A stretch of DNA of 64,000 nt, from positions 2,602,590 through 2,666,589 of the forward strand of contig NC_030853.1 in assembly GCF_000208745.1 (NCBI RefSeq), written 5' to 3'. Below are positions 40,961 to 53,600 of this stretch, piece by piece; position 1 is the stretch's first letter; each line of letters starts with the position of its first letter. Source of the DNA: Theobroma cacao (taxonomy: Eukaryota > Streptophyta > Magnoliopsida > Malvales > Malvaceae). The translations under genes were made by a program, and so were the position numbers. The notes beneath the pieces were generated by a model that saw only the letters and a list, made by a program, of their open reading frames with translations, searched no databases and was not told the origin of the DNA.

Positions 40961-41512
40961 CTCTTATCATTCCCTATGTATTCAAATCCTAGTGATAATC
41001 TACTAAACATTTCACACCAAGAAAGGGTCTAATTATTGTTTAATAAACTTTTCTGAGATGGGTCCGCCCAAGGGAAAAGTGGATCCCAATCACTGCCAAC
41101 TAAGAGTTTGTCTTGTAATCTTCCAAGGAGAATCCCCAAAGGACAAATTAAACCCCTAGAAAAATCCAGCTAAAGTTTAGACTTAGTAGAGGAGATTACT
41201 AATCAAAACCCTCCAATCACATGAATCCAGCTTAAAAATTTGTCTCTAATCCCATTCTCTTTCCAAGACAATAAGACAAATCCCTTTTGAAATAAGAAGA
41301 GAGGAAAACTCTCTCTAGCTTCTTTCTCATTAACATTAACAGACTCTATCAAGCTATTAGTTGAACAACAACTTATGAGAGAGCAGGTTTGGAAAACTAG
41401 CTACTTCTTTTGAGAGGGCTTGGTTCTTGAAAACAAACACAGACCCCCTTTTTGTTTTTTGGGGGGTTTTTGGGTGTTTGGAAAAAGTATTGCTGATCAA
41501 AGTAAAGTAAAC

Positions 41513-43683
41513 ATGATGAATTCTCTTTGTGGCAGCATGGGTTCCATCAAGAGTGAGAATTCATACGAGTCAATTGCTGAGTCTAAGAAAACTGCTCCAT
41601 CTTCCGTTTTGGAGCAAAATAACCTAACCCCACCCAGTCTCAATTTCCCAGTAGTCAAGTTTGAGTTGGATGATGTTGAGGTGCAGTCCCCGGACAGTTC
41701 TGCGTGGGAAACTTTTTTCTCTGATTATTTTGATTCTGATGCTATGATCTTATCTCCAGTGAGGAACTTACCATCTCCACAAATATCAAGCTATAGTTTT
41801 GGTAATGTTCAGGCAATGCAAGGGCAGAGCCTGTCAGGGTGTTCTCCACCTCGATTTTCATCTCAGCTTGGGTCATTTAGCAGCACCCACAAAGGGAAAG
41901 GGCAAAGCCCGCTCCACAAAGTCTTTAACTCACCTAACAATCAGTTTATGCAGGTTGAGAGCCTTTCATTGCCTGCTATAGAAGAATTTCTAGATGATTA
42001 TCAGAAAGATGGTTATGGAGAGTACCCAACAACAAGAATTTCAGGTATGGGAACTTCAAATAACATGTTTGAAATGCCAAGCACGGCTCCTGCAATGCTA
42101 GACTGCATACCAATCCCAAATTCTTCAAGGTTTTGTGGGTCTGCGAGTGAAACGTCATCGTCAGCGGGATGCTCGCAATTGACCCAAGAGCAACACTATC
42201 CGGTAAACTCTGTCTCAAGACCACCGTTATCTCAACAACTACAGCAAGAGAAACAACTAGAGAAACAACAACCAGCACCAACACAACAGCAACAGCAACA
42301 CCAGAACCTTGGCCATACCTTCATGGTTCCTATTCCTATTAGCCCTGAGCAGGTATTCTGATCTCTTGCCCTGGTTTCCTTTTTCCATTCATTGATTATT
42401 CAAGAGGATTCCCTTTTGCACTTTTATAAAGAAAAAGACCATCCACAAAATAGAAAGGGAAGAAAAAGAGATGATGCATGAAAGTTTTCACATATAATTA
42501 AACAAATTCTCTTTAGTTTTGCTAGAAATTTTAATTCTAATCTAATTTGCCTTTACAGGAGCAAGATAGTGGGCTTCAATTGGTGCATCTCCTCCTTGCA
42601 TGTGCTGAAGTAGTGGCCAAAGAAGATTACCTGTTAGCAAGAAAATATATACACCATCTGAATCGAGTGGTAACTCCTCTTGGTGATTCCATGCAAAGAG
42701 TTGCCTCTTGCTTCACCGAAGCCCTTAGTGCAAGGCTTGCCGCAACCATAACCACAAATCCTGGCACTTCCAATGCTCCAAAACCATTTGCTCCTTTCCC
42801 ATCAAACTCCTTAGAAGTCCTCAAGATTTACCAAATTGTTTACCAAGCTTGTCCATACATAAAATTTGCACATTTCACTGCTAATCAAGCCATTTTTGAG
42901 GCCTTTGAAGCTGAAGAACGTGTTCATGTCATTGACTTAGATATCCTTCAAGGCTATCAATGGCCAGCTTTCATGCAAGCTCTAGCTGCCCGACCTAATG
43001 GAGCTCCTTTTCTTAGAATAACAGGAGTTGGACCCTCTCTAGAATACATCAAAGAGACAGGCAGATGCTTAACAGAACTAGCTCACTCTCTCCACATCCC
43101 ATTTGAATTCCACCCAATTGGCGAGCAACTTGAAGATATAAAACCTCATATGTTCAACAGGAGAGTTGGTGAGGCTCTAGCCGTTAATGCTGTTAATAGG
43201 CTCCACCGAGTCCCTGGTAATTGCCTTGGAAACCTATTGGCAATGATACGTGATCAAGCTCCTAACATTGTAACCCTTGTTGAACAAGAAGCAAGCCATA
43301 ATGGCCCTTACTTCTTAGGCCGTTTCCTCGAGGCATTGCACTACTATTCAGCAATATTTGACTCATTGGATGCCACTTTTTCTCCAGATTCTGCTCAAAG
43401 AGCAAAAGTTGAGCAGTACATATTTGCACCAGAGATAAGAAACATAGTGGCTTGTGAAGGGAGTGAGAGGACAGCCAGGCATGAGAGGCTGGAGAAATGG
43501 AGGAAATTAATGGAAGGAAAAGGGTTTAAAGGGGTGCCCTTAAGTGCAAATGCAGTGACCCAATCAAAGATTTTGCTCGGTTTATATTCCTGTGATGGTT
43601 ACCGATTAACTGAAGATAAAGGTTGCTTGCTTTTGGGGTGGCAAGATAGAGCAATTCTTGCTGCTTCTGCATGGCGATGCTGA
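41513..43683 (+). CDS. RAM1: GRAS transcription factor, RAM1-like
   Basis: There are two exons, 41513-42352 and 42559-43683, giving 654 aa. The variable N-terminus begins [15 protein letters not shown], as in RAM1 proteins, and is Ser/Pro-rich with a Gln-rich segment before the intron. The GRAS domain fills about residues 281-654: LHRI ([19 protein letters not shown]), the VHIID core [19 protein letters not shown] at 402 onward, LHRII, and the PFYRE and SAW regions ending [18 protein letters not shown]1 (REQUIRED FOR ARBUSCULAR MYCORRHIZATION 1) acts in the nucleus downstream of CYCLOPS/DELLA and switches on arbuscule lipid-supply genes. It is absent from non-host plants such as Arabidopsis. 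The assignment rests on recognition of the whole GRAS sequence; phylogeny would settle it. Confidence 0.88.
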
Positions 43684-45865
43684 TTAATCATCTTTTTTCT
43701 TCCTATTTGACATGTATGTTTTTTTTTCCCCTCTTTCCAAGCTTTCCTTATCATTCCAATCTTGGATATTGCTTTTCTTTTACGTGATGCCATGCAAGAA
43801 AGGGAACAAAAAGTCAAGATAAATGCCAAGAAAAGTGTGAGTTAGGATAAGGTCAATACTAAAATTTGATTCATTGTATAATAATATATTTTCTCTTGAA
43901 TAATGGGAAGAAAAACTATTGTTTTCTTGGGCATAGGGTCAAGAAAACATTGCTGATTTCTGTCCTATATGTCGTAACCACTAGATCGTGAGGTTTGCTC
44001 AAGGTCGATGGTGGTGAGCTAAGGTATTTGAGATAAACAAGTTCATCAAATTTTTCCTTGCAAAGCTAAACGACTTGGTGAATGGTGAGACCCACTCTCG
44101 AAAACGAGGCTTTCGGCTTATTAGGTCCCAAACACTAAAGCATCATTCAATGATACCCTAACTAAGGTAAGAGGAATAATGAAACCAATTTATGCATCCC
44201 TAGAACCAACAAAAAGGCAAACAGCAAATCTTAGTCATGAGAAACTGGCCATGAGACATTGCCTAAAGTGGAACGAAAACGCAAACTTAGAGATAATTCT
44301 ACAATTACAATGCCATATGCAATAGAAACCAAATTCAATGGAAACAAACAACTTGAATTTTTATTTTTTTTTTTGTATGGAGAAAGTGGAAGCATTGACC
44401 TTTAGACCACTCAGCAACCAGTCTTTCCTTGAGCATAGCAACAGTTGAGGTAGGTGAGTGTCAAAATGGACCGATATCCGATCCATCATACAATCGGAGC
44501 TTAAGTTCTACCAAGTCTTCCTCCAGCATTTGAATTCTCCAAACTTTTCCACCAAATTCAAACAAATAAAAAACAATCCAAACCACTCTCAAATTCACCA
44601 CTAAATACAGTCTTTCCCTCTTCCTGCAACCACAAAACCCAACAAAAAAATAAAATCAATCAATACCCAGTTTCGGTTACCAAGAAGAAAGCAAGAAAAA
44701 TTTGAATAGAGAAACTCAAACAAACAAAACCATCCCCTTTGGTTCACCTGGAAAATGCAAGAAAAAGTAACAAATTCTAAAAGCACACCTCACTCCACTC
44801 CAGCACTCAAACTTTTTTAAATTAAATAAATAAATAAAGAGATTCAAAATTCAGGACAAAAAAACCCCAAAACAAAAACCCAATTCACAACAAAATAAAA
44901 AAATTAAAATGCCTTTAAAAAAATAGATGAAAATGAATCGCGAGCTCTTTTATCTTCAGGGTTTTACATTAGCAACACTTTACAGATTCAAAGATTTTAT
45001 TATATTTTCCAAAAGAACCCCGAATTAGACCCCGATCTTCAAACTTTCCTTTTTTCCCTTTTTCTAAAAGTAATTTTGTTAGCTTTATTTTCTTGTTTCC
45101 CTTTTTTTTCTTTTTTATTTTTAACAAAAAAAAAACTTTTTTGGTTTTTGTTTTGTTGCCGAGTCGAGAAAACAAAAGTGACATTTCGAGCCGAATCTGT
45201 CAGTAAATAGTCAGTTTAGGACATTGTAAGAAGATCGAGTTTTGATCTTCCGTTCCAATATTTTCTTCACTCCACTACACTTCTCCAATGGTCCTGCAAA
45301 CGTTTAGGATCCAAAGAATTTGTCATTTACGTGGCGGGTTGTTACTTGTTAGTGAGGGAGAGCATGGAAAGTTGGATAGTAGGGGATTTGATGCTTTCCA
45401 ATCACACTTTGACCAAAATTTAAGGCGGGGAAATTGAACGCGTTGGTGACAAGCCCATAAGGTTAGAAAAGCGGAAGTACATGACACGGAAAGAAACTGC
45501 ACGTGGGCTTCCGTTTAGTAATTTCAGAAAAAGTTTCCTATTTAATAGAGTAGTAAGATTAAGGGTGCTGTGTGCAGGTAATTATTAGAACAATGGACAA
45601 TAAATTGTTGGAAAATCCCTAATTCTATTTTTCTTTACTATTGAAAAATCTTTATTTTTATTTCTAATTCCTACCGTTATTATGTCGTGAATGATTCCTA
45701 AAATGGAATAGAATTGAAAAATAATCATTTTTCGAAAATTATCATTTTAGGAATCAAACATGATTTAAAAAAGTAATAATAATAAGGAGAATGGAACCAA
45801 ACATGTCATTAATTTTTTAAGAAAAAAATTTTATTTTCCCAAAATCACTGAATTATATAAAAAAT

Positions 45866-46625
45866 TAAAAATTAAAATTTATAAAACCCAATATGATACT
45901 GCAGTTGTAATCAACGATTAGGATTAAAATTTGTGTTCTAGGGCAAAATTCATCACAATTGAAATTTTGTGCATTATTTTTTTTTTTTTGTACATAAAAA
46001 CCAGAAAAGGCTTGGTTTAAGAGCTTAGAGCAGGAGAGTCTAACATATCCTAAATAAGTAATTGACACAAATTTATCGAAGGATTATTCAAGGAAGTCTT
46101 TCCCAACGGACAGTATTGAATCAAAATTAGCAAAAAAATTAACACACATGATACTTTCCCTAAAGATATGACTTTACACTTATTATCAAACACAATTTAA
46201 TAGTGATGCCAACAAATTCTAAATTAAGAGACGACTTGATAAATAAATAGACAATGTAAATGAAAATTCAAGTAATTTGAAAGCATTTTTGTATCCCTAA
46301 TTCTTGCTCTTAATTCCAACTACTACTACTTTTTGAAGAAAAATAATTTTGCAATTCCAAATTAAATCATTGAATTAAATTAGAAAATCAAAAATTAAAA
46401 TTTATAAAACTCAATTTGAATTTGCAATTGAGATAAGAGGTTACAATTAAAAAATAGCAATTGAGAGCAAGATTTACCACAATCGTAATTTTTAATTGAA
46501 ATTTTGTGCATTGTTTGACATCATGCTCGTTATCAAACACAGTTCAACGTAATGCTAAACAAATTTTAAATTGAGAAGGCAAATAGACAGTATAAAGGAA
46601 AATTCAAGTAATTTGAAGCATTTTT
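45866..46625. repeat. Diverged direct duplication, about 0.35-0.5 kb offset
   Basis: Motifs repeat in the same order. AAATTAAAATTTATAAAAC occurs near 45870 and 46390. GAAATTTTGTGCATT occurs near 45960 and 46498. TTATCAAACACA occurs near 46183 and 46530. AATTCAAGTAATTTGAA occurs near 46265 and 46600. It is noncoding. Confidence 0.6.
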
Positions 46626-46853
46626 AATGCTCCTATTATATTTCACCAGTACTTTAATGAAATATATAGAATCATGGCAATAATTTAGTAAAAATATTAT
46701 TTTGAATCAATTTTTATATACTATAATAGTTATTTATCTAATTAGATTTTTAATAAAAAATATGAATTTCATATAAGAAATCCACTCAAATGTTGCATAA
46801 AACTCATTTTGTTAAAATGAAAAAGCTTTGTGAAACCTTAAAGATTTGAACAA

Positions 46854-46880
46854 TTATTATTATTATTATTATTATTATTA
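46854..46880. repeat. (ATT)n microsatellite
   Basis: About nine ATT units in tandem at the edge of the foldback element. Confidence 0.85.
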
Positions 46881-46884
46881 TGCT

Positions 46885-47395
46885 CAAAGAAGTTCTTAAA
46901 CTATTTAAGAAAATTTGAATAAGTTTTTATTCTTTTATTGCATTCAATTAAGCTCTTATATTTTTATTTTAGATCAAATAAATTTTTATAATTAATTATT
47001 AACTAATTGTTATTAATCAAAATACCACTTATCATTTTATATTCATATAATATTGACATGACATTGATGTAGAGGGTAAAAAATATTATATGATTATATT
47101 ATTATATTAAATTAATATGTCACGTTATCATTAATTATAATATTTTAATATATCACATCATCATCAATTATGATATATTAACATGTCACATCAACGCCAC
47201 GCAACGTAAAATAATAAATGATAATTTAAGTAAGTTAATCACTAATTATAAGAACTTATTTAACTCAAGATAAATATATAAGGACTTATTTATATTAAAA
47301 TAAAAATATAATAATTTTATTAAACATAATAAAAATATAAAGGCTTATTTAAATTTTTTTAAATAATTTAAAAATTATTTTAGATATATTTTTTT
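46885..47395. mobile_element. Foldback / long-TIR MITE-like element
   Basis: The two outer arms (about 46885-47010 and 47245-47395) are imperfect inverted repeats, both carrying ATATTTTTATTTTA and AATTATTTAA-type blocks in opposite orientation. The centre has ATATGTCACGTT-like motifs related to those at 59450-59560. It is noncoding. Confidence 0.5.
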
Positions 47396-47403
47396 TTTAA
47401 AGA

Positions 47404-47699
47404 CTTGAATTGGTATCTAATTTGCATCCATTTGGGTCAATCTTTCCCAACAAAACATGTTGAAAGCCCATTTTCTTGAGGTTTGGGCGAAACGATGACA
47501 TGTTCCCTTCTTTTTTTTCTTTTGATTTTTTTTTTTTTTGGGTTGGAATGATAAAACTTTGGGAAACCTTGAATTGATATCCGATCCATGTCTATTTGGG
47601 TCAATCATTCCCACTAAAACAGGTTGAAAGCCCATTGGATTGAGTTTTGGGCCAAACAATGCTTTCCTAAAAATCATGGTGACAAATTCCCTTTTTTCA
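47404..47699. repeat. Two-copy tandem duplication, 164-bp period
   Basis: Copy 1 (47404-47510) and copy 2 (47568-47699) share CTTGAATTG, then ATTTGGGTCAATC, then GTTGAAAGCCCATT in the same order. Identity is about 80%. Confidence 0.75.
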
Positions 47700-47876
47700 T
47701 TATTTTTTCTATTTTTCATTTAATTGGGTTAGAAAGTTGTCTTATCATTTCAGTACATTTATCTTAACCCTTTCTGTTTTATGGATAGATGGAATCTAAA
47801 GTGATTCCCCCAATATTGGCCCATTTGTTTGCTGGCAAATTCCATGCAAAGGGTGATGATACCTGCATGCATGCAT

Positions 47877-47952
47877 GCATTAGCTCAATGTCAAACAAAT
47901 GGTGGTGTATTGATGCATTAGCTCCATGTCAAACAAAAGGTGGTGTATTGAT
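47877..47952. repeat. 38-bp tandem duplication
   Basis: Two adjacent 38-bp units (47877-47914 and 47915-47952) begin GCATTAGCTC and end GGTGTATTGAT. They differ at two positions, which suggests recent slippage. A GCAT run precedes them. Confidence 0.85.
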
Positions 47953-50134
47953 GGGGCTAACATAACATTCCACCCTGCCATTTCCCTCAACTTCTTTCAA
48001 AGTTTCCTTATATCCTTAGTTTATATTTAATTATTACTTTATATTCTATGCCTAATTAACACTATATAATATTATACACTATCAATTGCGACTAATTAAC
48101 AATATCTCATAAACGTATAAAGTTAAAAATGTAAAAATTCTTTCAAAATAAAATTTTTTAAAATTATAAGTATTTTTTATTAACAAAGTGATAATATTTG
48201 ATTTATTGATAATATAGATAGTGTGCTCATAATGTATTAAATATAACATTTTTATTTATTTTATTATTATTATAATGTCAGCATAATAAGGTCATTCCCT
48301 TTGTCTTTTGGAAGTTCTAAAGGTGAGCTAGTCTAAATGTGGGCCAACTCAATCTAAAGTTGGGAATCATCACATTATCAAAGCCGAAATCAAAATGACT
48401 GTTCCCTAACTTATTTTACATCATAAGAAGGGAATAAGGGAATGTGGGAAGCATTCATATCTCAAAACTCTAGGTCCAAAATACCATTCCCTTTTGCTAT
48501 TAGTCCACAGTTTTGATTTTGTGAGAATGGAACCATTGCTAAGTTTAGGGTTTACTTTCGCATCTTTATAGAATTTTATGTCAAATAAAGGAATAAATAA
48601 GAGAAGGGTTTTAAGCTTATAAGTGTAGATGCTGTACACTTTAATAATTTAATTTTTTAGAAAGAAGATAATGGTTTCATGATAAAATGATATCCGAATT
48701 TACTCAAACTCTATTCCAATATCACACCAAACATTTCGATGAATGGAGTAGACAAAATGACTTGAGTCGCAACTGGCGCGTTACAGGGTGAAAAAGAATG
48801 TTATGAAATCTCAAATGGGATGGATAAGATAGGAGCCCTAAGTTTATAAATACTGCCGCAACACACTCTAATAAATATATAATGATTCTGCAACACTGTC
48901 ACTCTAAGTCAGTGTTTGAAAGTTCTTTGAAATTTCAATTTGGAGCATGCCAAGTTAATCACTCTCACATATGATTAAAGAGGGTTAAAGAAGAAAGAAT
49001 GATGGACTAGAACAATGGTTTGCATTGTTAAGAAGTATTTGGGACCAATAAAGACAAGTAAATGAAGCTCAAAGTATGGGATGAAGATTTATGGGGACGT
49101 GGATGTTATCAGCTGCATCAGTGAGACAGGATGAGAAGTGTTGTTTTTCCATCAACAACTACTAGTGTTATGGCAAAAAGAATCAAGGAATCTCACGCCA
49201 AAGGTAAAACCCAAAAGAACAAGCCTTTTTTAGAGGAGTCCCATGGGAGGTGCCTCCCCCAAAGCACCACCGCACCGACCTCCTCAAAAGTTCCAAAAGG
49301 TTCTGCCCTTTGGTCAACTCCCAACACCGCAGGGGCTGGGAACTCACCCTCCCCTGCACGTCATACCACACGTCCGCACGTGTTAAAAGGGAGAGGAAAA
49401 GATTGTACGGACATGAACCTCAATCTGTATGGTTAAAAAAGTCCTTTCCTTTATCTACTCATAGGCCAGTGGCCATGGAGAGGGTGGGGGGCTGCATTAA
49501 TGAAAGACTCGGGTCCTTCTGACCGTGAGCAAAGAATTTGTGGTAGTGTTTTAAGTTTGAAGTTAAACCTGGCGAATTTTCAGGAAAAACTCCTCAACTT
49601 GTGTTTCTTTCTTTACTGTTTTTGAGGCTGTAAAAACCGGGTTTCTTGTTGTCTAATCCCCACACTTTCATTGTTTGGTCAAAAAAGGACAGTACTTGTC
49701 TTTTACTCATGGGGTCCCTATGGGTAAAATTAGCAAGTTAGGCTTTCACTTGAGGAATCTGCCATTCATTACAGAGGAAAGCATTTAAGATCAACAGAAA
49801 GAAAAACAAAATTGAAGATAACAATGAGAAAATTCAGTAGAAATCACTATTTTTTTTTTTTTTTGCCTTTCATTTGTACAGAGGAGGGAGCCATTACATT
49901 TCTCTCTTGAGAACAAGAACACAGAGCAAACCAACAAAGACCCACTAGTAGAAACATCAACAAGAAGAAGAAAAAGAAGAAAGAAAAGTAGAATCTAAGC
50001 CATATCAGTCATTGCTGTAACCAAAATGGAGGAGACTCCCAAACCACCACTCCTCTTCCTCTGCCTTCCTTTTCTATACCAGTAATTTTTTTTCTCTTTC
50101 TTGTTTTTTTTTTTTGGGTTTTCTTTAAACAGTC

Positions 50135-50136
<2 letters not shown>

Positions 50137-50172
<36 letters not shown>
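50137..50172. repeat. (GA)18 microsatellite next to a stop codon
   Basis: Eighteen perfect GA units on the plus strand form a (TC)18 run in the glutaredoxin transcript, starting 3 nt after its stop codon. Confidence 0.95.
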
Positions 50173-50175
<3 letters not shown>

Positions 50176-50553
50176 TCAGAGCCAGAGAGCTCCAGCTTCT
50201 TTGAGAAGAGGAACAAGAGTGCCATTGATATGGGAAGCCATGACTCTATCCATAGCACCCACAAGTTTCCCACCAATAAACACAACAGGAACAGCAGAAG
50301 AGCTTCTGAGAAGCCTCATCAAAGCCCTCTCCATGTCTTTCCCTCTGGGATCTTCATCGAGCTCGTACACAGTCGGGTTGACTCCCATGCCGCAGAACAG
50401 CCTCTTGATGGCATGGCACATGCAGCAGGTGCTTATACTGAAGATAACCACCGCATTCTCTGAAGCCAACCTCTCTATCCTCTCCAGCGGGTCCCCAACG
50501 CTCCTGGTGGACGTTGGCACGTAAGATCCCCATGACCCTGTCTGGCAATGCAT
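50176..50553 (-). CDS. CC-type glutaredoxin, ROXY1/ROXY2-like
   Basis: This is an intronless gene of 125 aa. The active site is CCMC at residues 43-46, the mark of land-plant-specific class III glutaredoxins. [25 protein letters not shown] and [30 protein letters not shown] follow, and the protein ends ALWL. That C-terminal motif is needed in ROXY proteins for nuclear interaction with TGA bZIP factors and TOPLESS. Members regulate petal and anther development and stress or nutrient signalling. The length is slightly under that of ROXY1. The exact paralogue is uncertain. Confidence 0.93.
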   Translation of the reverse strand: MHCQTGSWGSYVPTSTRSVGDPLERIERLASENAVVIFSISTCCMCHAIKRLFCGMGVNPTVYELDEDPRGKDMERALMRLLRSSSAVPVVFIGGKLVGAMDRVMASHINGTLVPLLKEAGALWL

Positions 50554-50673
50554 TTTCCAAGTAAAACCGCAAGAAACAAAGAAGAAAATGTATCGGGATT
50601 TTGGGTTAGGTGAGTGTGGGAGAAATATATGCTTTAAGCTTGCTGGTGAGAAATGATGGGAGGTTTGGGCTGG

Positions 50674-50682
50674 TATTTATAG
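50674..50682 (-). promoter_or_regulatory. TATA box of the glutaredoxin gene
   Basis: CTATAAATA on the minus strand, about 120 bp before the ATG at 50553, fits a plant core promoter with a roughly 90-nt leader. Confidence 0.65.
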
Positions 50683-53600
50683 AGAGAAGAGAATCCAAAA
50701 CATGGGCATGTTTTTGAGGGGAATCATGTTTTTTCTTTTCTATTTTCAAACGTGAAGGGGGTAGTTCTATAATAATAAAATAAAGTTGGTCCCTTCGGTC
50801 TTCACCATTGCAATCGTCTCTCGTCAGCGCAATAACGTCTGACGGTTAGAGGATTAGTGTAAAAAGGTAGAGTTTTTAGGATTATGAATCTTTCAAATCA
50901 AATTTCTCGGATTTATATTCCAAATATCAAATGCATAATCTCACTTCATAAATATGTCAAAATTAACAATTTAGAAATCTTAAATAAANAAATGTAAAAT
51001 ATATAAACTTAAAATTTTGATATATTTTATATTAAAATTTTAAAAAATAAAATAAAAATTAGGGGAAGAGAATATAAAAAAAAAGGAATCCATAAATTAT
51101 GTTTTAATCTCGTTAATTACACTTTTACATTATTATATAATCATATGAAAAAAATCTACAGTAATTAAGAGGGAAAGATATTTTGTCAAGTTGTTTTTAC
51201 TCATCGGCATGAAATTAATTAAGATTTTTTTTGGACATTCTCACGTGATACTTTCTATTTTTTTTATTAATATCTTATGGATATATTTTATTTTAATTAA
51301 TATTCGTGGATAACACAAAGAGTTAAACTGTTAATTTTATCTAATGAAATTAAAAAGAATACACTTAAATATGATTAAACAAATTAATTTTGAACTAAAA
51401 ATATTTTAATAATTTTACCAGATAAAATTACCACTCTAACTGCATGTGAAAACAAAAGTCATTCATAAGGTATTAATTAAAAAAAATCACCTGATGTGAA
51501 AAAAAAATTAAAATCATGAGAGATGTAGATGGAATTTATCCGATAAAAAATCCATACCGTGAATGGTAAAATCAAAATATTTATTATTAGCAAGTAGGAG
51601 TATGTATTTACAACTTTCACTGTCATGATTTAAAATTGTATTAGTAAAGTACTAAGCTTATATATATAGAAAGATTTTTTTTTAATGGTTAAAAAGGGAA
51701 AGAAATAAATGAAGAAGTAGTACTACCTTGATTATGCAATGAGCAGGGTTGGCGACCGTCACCCTTCAGTTTTTATTTTTTTTAATTATTATATGTATAA
51801 AATAGTACATGTATAACTTTTTTACTTTAAAATAAATTAATTATATGATTTAAAAAAACAAATTAATTATATTTGTTTGAAATAGTAGTAAATTTTTTTA
51901 ATTAAATTTTAAAGGGCTTAGGTTCAATCCCTTATAAGCTCAAATTTTAGAATTATTTTTCTTTTCTTTTTTACCTTTTTTGGAATTATTTTTTTCTTTT
52001 TTTCTTGGGGTTTAAAACTTGTTTTCCTTTTTTTCTTTTTTTTCTAAAATTATTTGAGAAAAAGATTATTAACACCATTGACATGGATTTAGTTTTTTTA
52101 GATTAAAACTTATATTTAAATTATTAATAAAATTTTATATTATAATTTAATTTTTTTATAAAAATAATTAATTTTTTATTTCGAATCGAATCATTAACCC
52201 GATTTATGACACGTCAAGACATGAAAGCGGAGGCTTGAGGAGAGGAAGGAGTTGCTGGTTAGTAGATGGCTGAGTCCATCCTTGCTCTTGGCGCTGCGCC
52301 ATGATCGTGTACAAAGGAGAGGAACGTGGCCATCACAAACACTTGTTCCCTTTTATTTGACGTGGACCTTCGTGGGCATTTTCAGCTTAATTCTTCTCTT
52401 CAAATCTTTTACCCTAACCTACTTACTATATGTATATGTATATAGATATAGCTCATTTAACACAAGCCCTAAATCCCCCATTAATCTCACTCTGTTTACT
52501 CTCGTTTTAGGATAGGAATTCCAATGTATTAGACCCTTGTCTCGAAATCTCATTATATATAAATTTTTTTTTGTTAAAATATAAGAATTCTCATCTATTT
52601 CGAGCATATTTTTAAAGAAACACTAATTTCTTAATAAAATGGGGTATTGTTAAAACATGGATCAATCGCATTAGAAACTAGTTTTTAATAATAAATTACC
52701 GTTTCTTTTCTAAAAAATTAGCAAAAAACGATTAACTTAGGAAAAGCTAGAGGCATGATAAAAATTAGTGCAATAGATAGGCTTTTTCCCTTATTAATTA
52801 ATATGATTAAGTGGTGGAGATATATATTGATGAGCTCGAATGTGAATATTCTCGAGGGCTCTGATTCTATAGATGCTGTACGTTTATCTTGGATTTGGGC
52901 GGTTTCTTTCATTTTTCTTTTCTTTTCTAGAGAAAATGTTAAAGAAAGGAAAAGAAAGAAGGAATATGGTCGACAAAGGTAGAATTATATTGTAATTGGT
53001 TTGCTACATGTGAGACTCATATTCAAAGTTATCTGTTTAGCATCTTTTAAGATAGCTGAACTAAGGAAGAATTGATCTTTATTCATTTTAGACTAATTAA
53101 TTCCCTATATATTCACCTAGGAGATACCGATGCCCTAATATCTACAAATATTCATCATAAAGCTTGATATTGTGTATATCTATCCTTCTCATGAAAAGTT
53201 TACTTTCGAGTCTTCGAGATATTTAATTTCAAATTCAAATACAAGACTTTCAACTTCAAATTTTTCAAATCATTTCGCTTTATCCTTAGAATTTTACCTA
53301 TAAAAAATACTTTATATGATTTGGGTTTTGTTTAGATTTTATCCTTCCCACTTATTTGATGAATTTCCACAAGTGAGCACATGTAATGGTGCTCCCATGA
53401 CTCACACAGTCTATGCAGTCTTATCCGATATGCAACAATGCCTTTCTAGTGCTTTTTTTTTTTTGTTTTTGCCGCAATCAAAATCAATCAAATAAAACAC
53501 AAAATTAGAGACTCATCTGATATTAGAGACTCATCTGAAATACAAACTATCGAAACAAATACACAATTCTTAAAAAAAAATGATATCATTGAGCATAAAA

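Larger units (their letters stand above)
35043..41512. other. 6.5 kb spacer with decayed repeats, upstream of the RAM1-like gene
   Basis: No intact gene is seen. It holds the promoter of the Ole e 1-like gene, a possible BAHD-like relic near 36064, an RNase H relic near 37291, and an AT-rich repeat at 37840-38460. A GA-rich stretch near 39900 and a long pyrimidine-rich stretch near 40890-40960 are also present. RAM1 regulatory sequence should lie in the last 1-2 kb. Confidence 0.5.
43684..50175. other. 6.5 kb spacer between RAM1-like and glutaredoxin genes
   Basis: No convincing gene is seen. It holds local duplications and a foldback element listed separately. A GC-richer patch at 49130-49440 has a 101-codon ORF that resembles nothing known and overlaps ORFs in other frames. 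Confidence 0.45.

Noticed and set aside
40777..40992. 71-codon Phe/Ser-rich ORF before the RAM1-like gene
   Set aside because: It is the translation of a CT-rich regulatory or leader tract.
41420..41512. N-terminal extension of the RAM1-like ORF
   Set aside because: The frame is open but begins at TTG; the first ATG is at 41513 and aligns with the usual RAM1 start.
49131..49436. 101-codon ORF in a GC-richer patch
   Set aside because: Overlapping ORFs exist in three frames and the sequence matches no family; no splice or promoter support.
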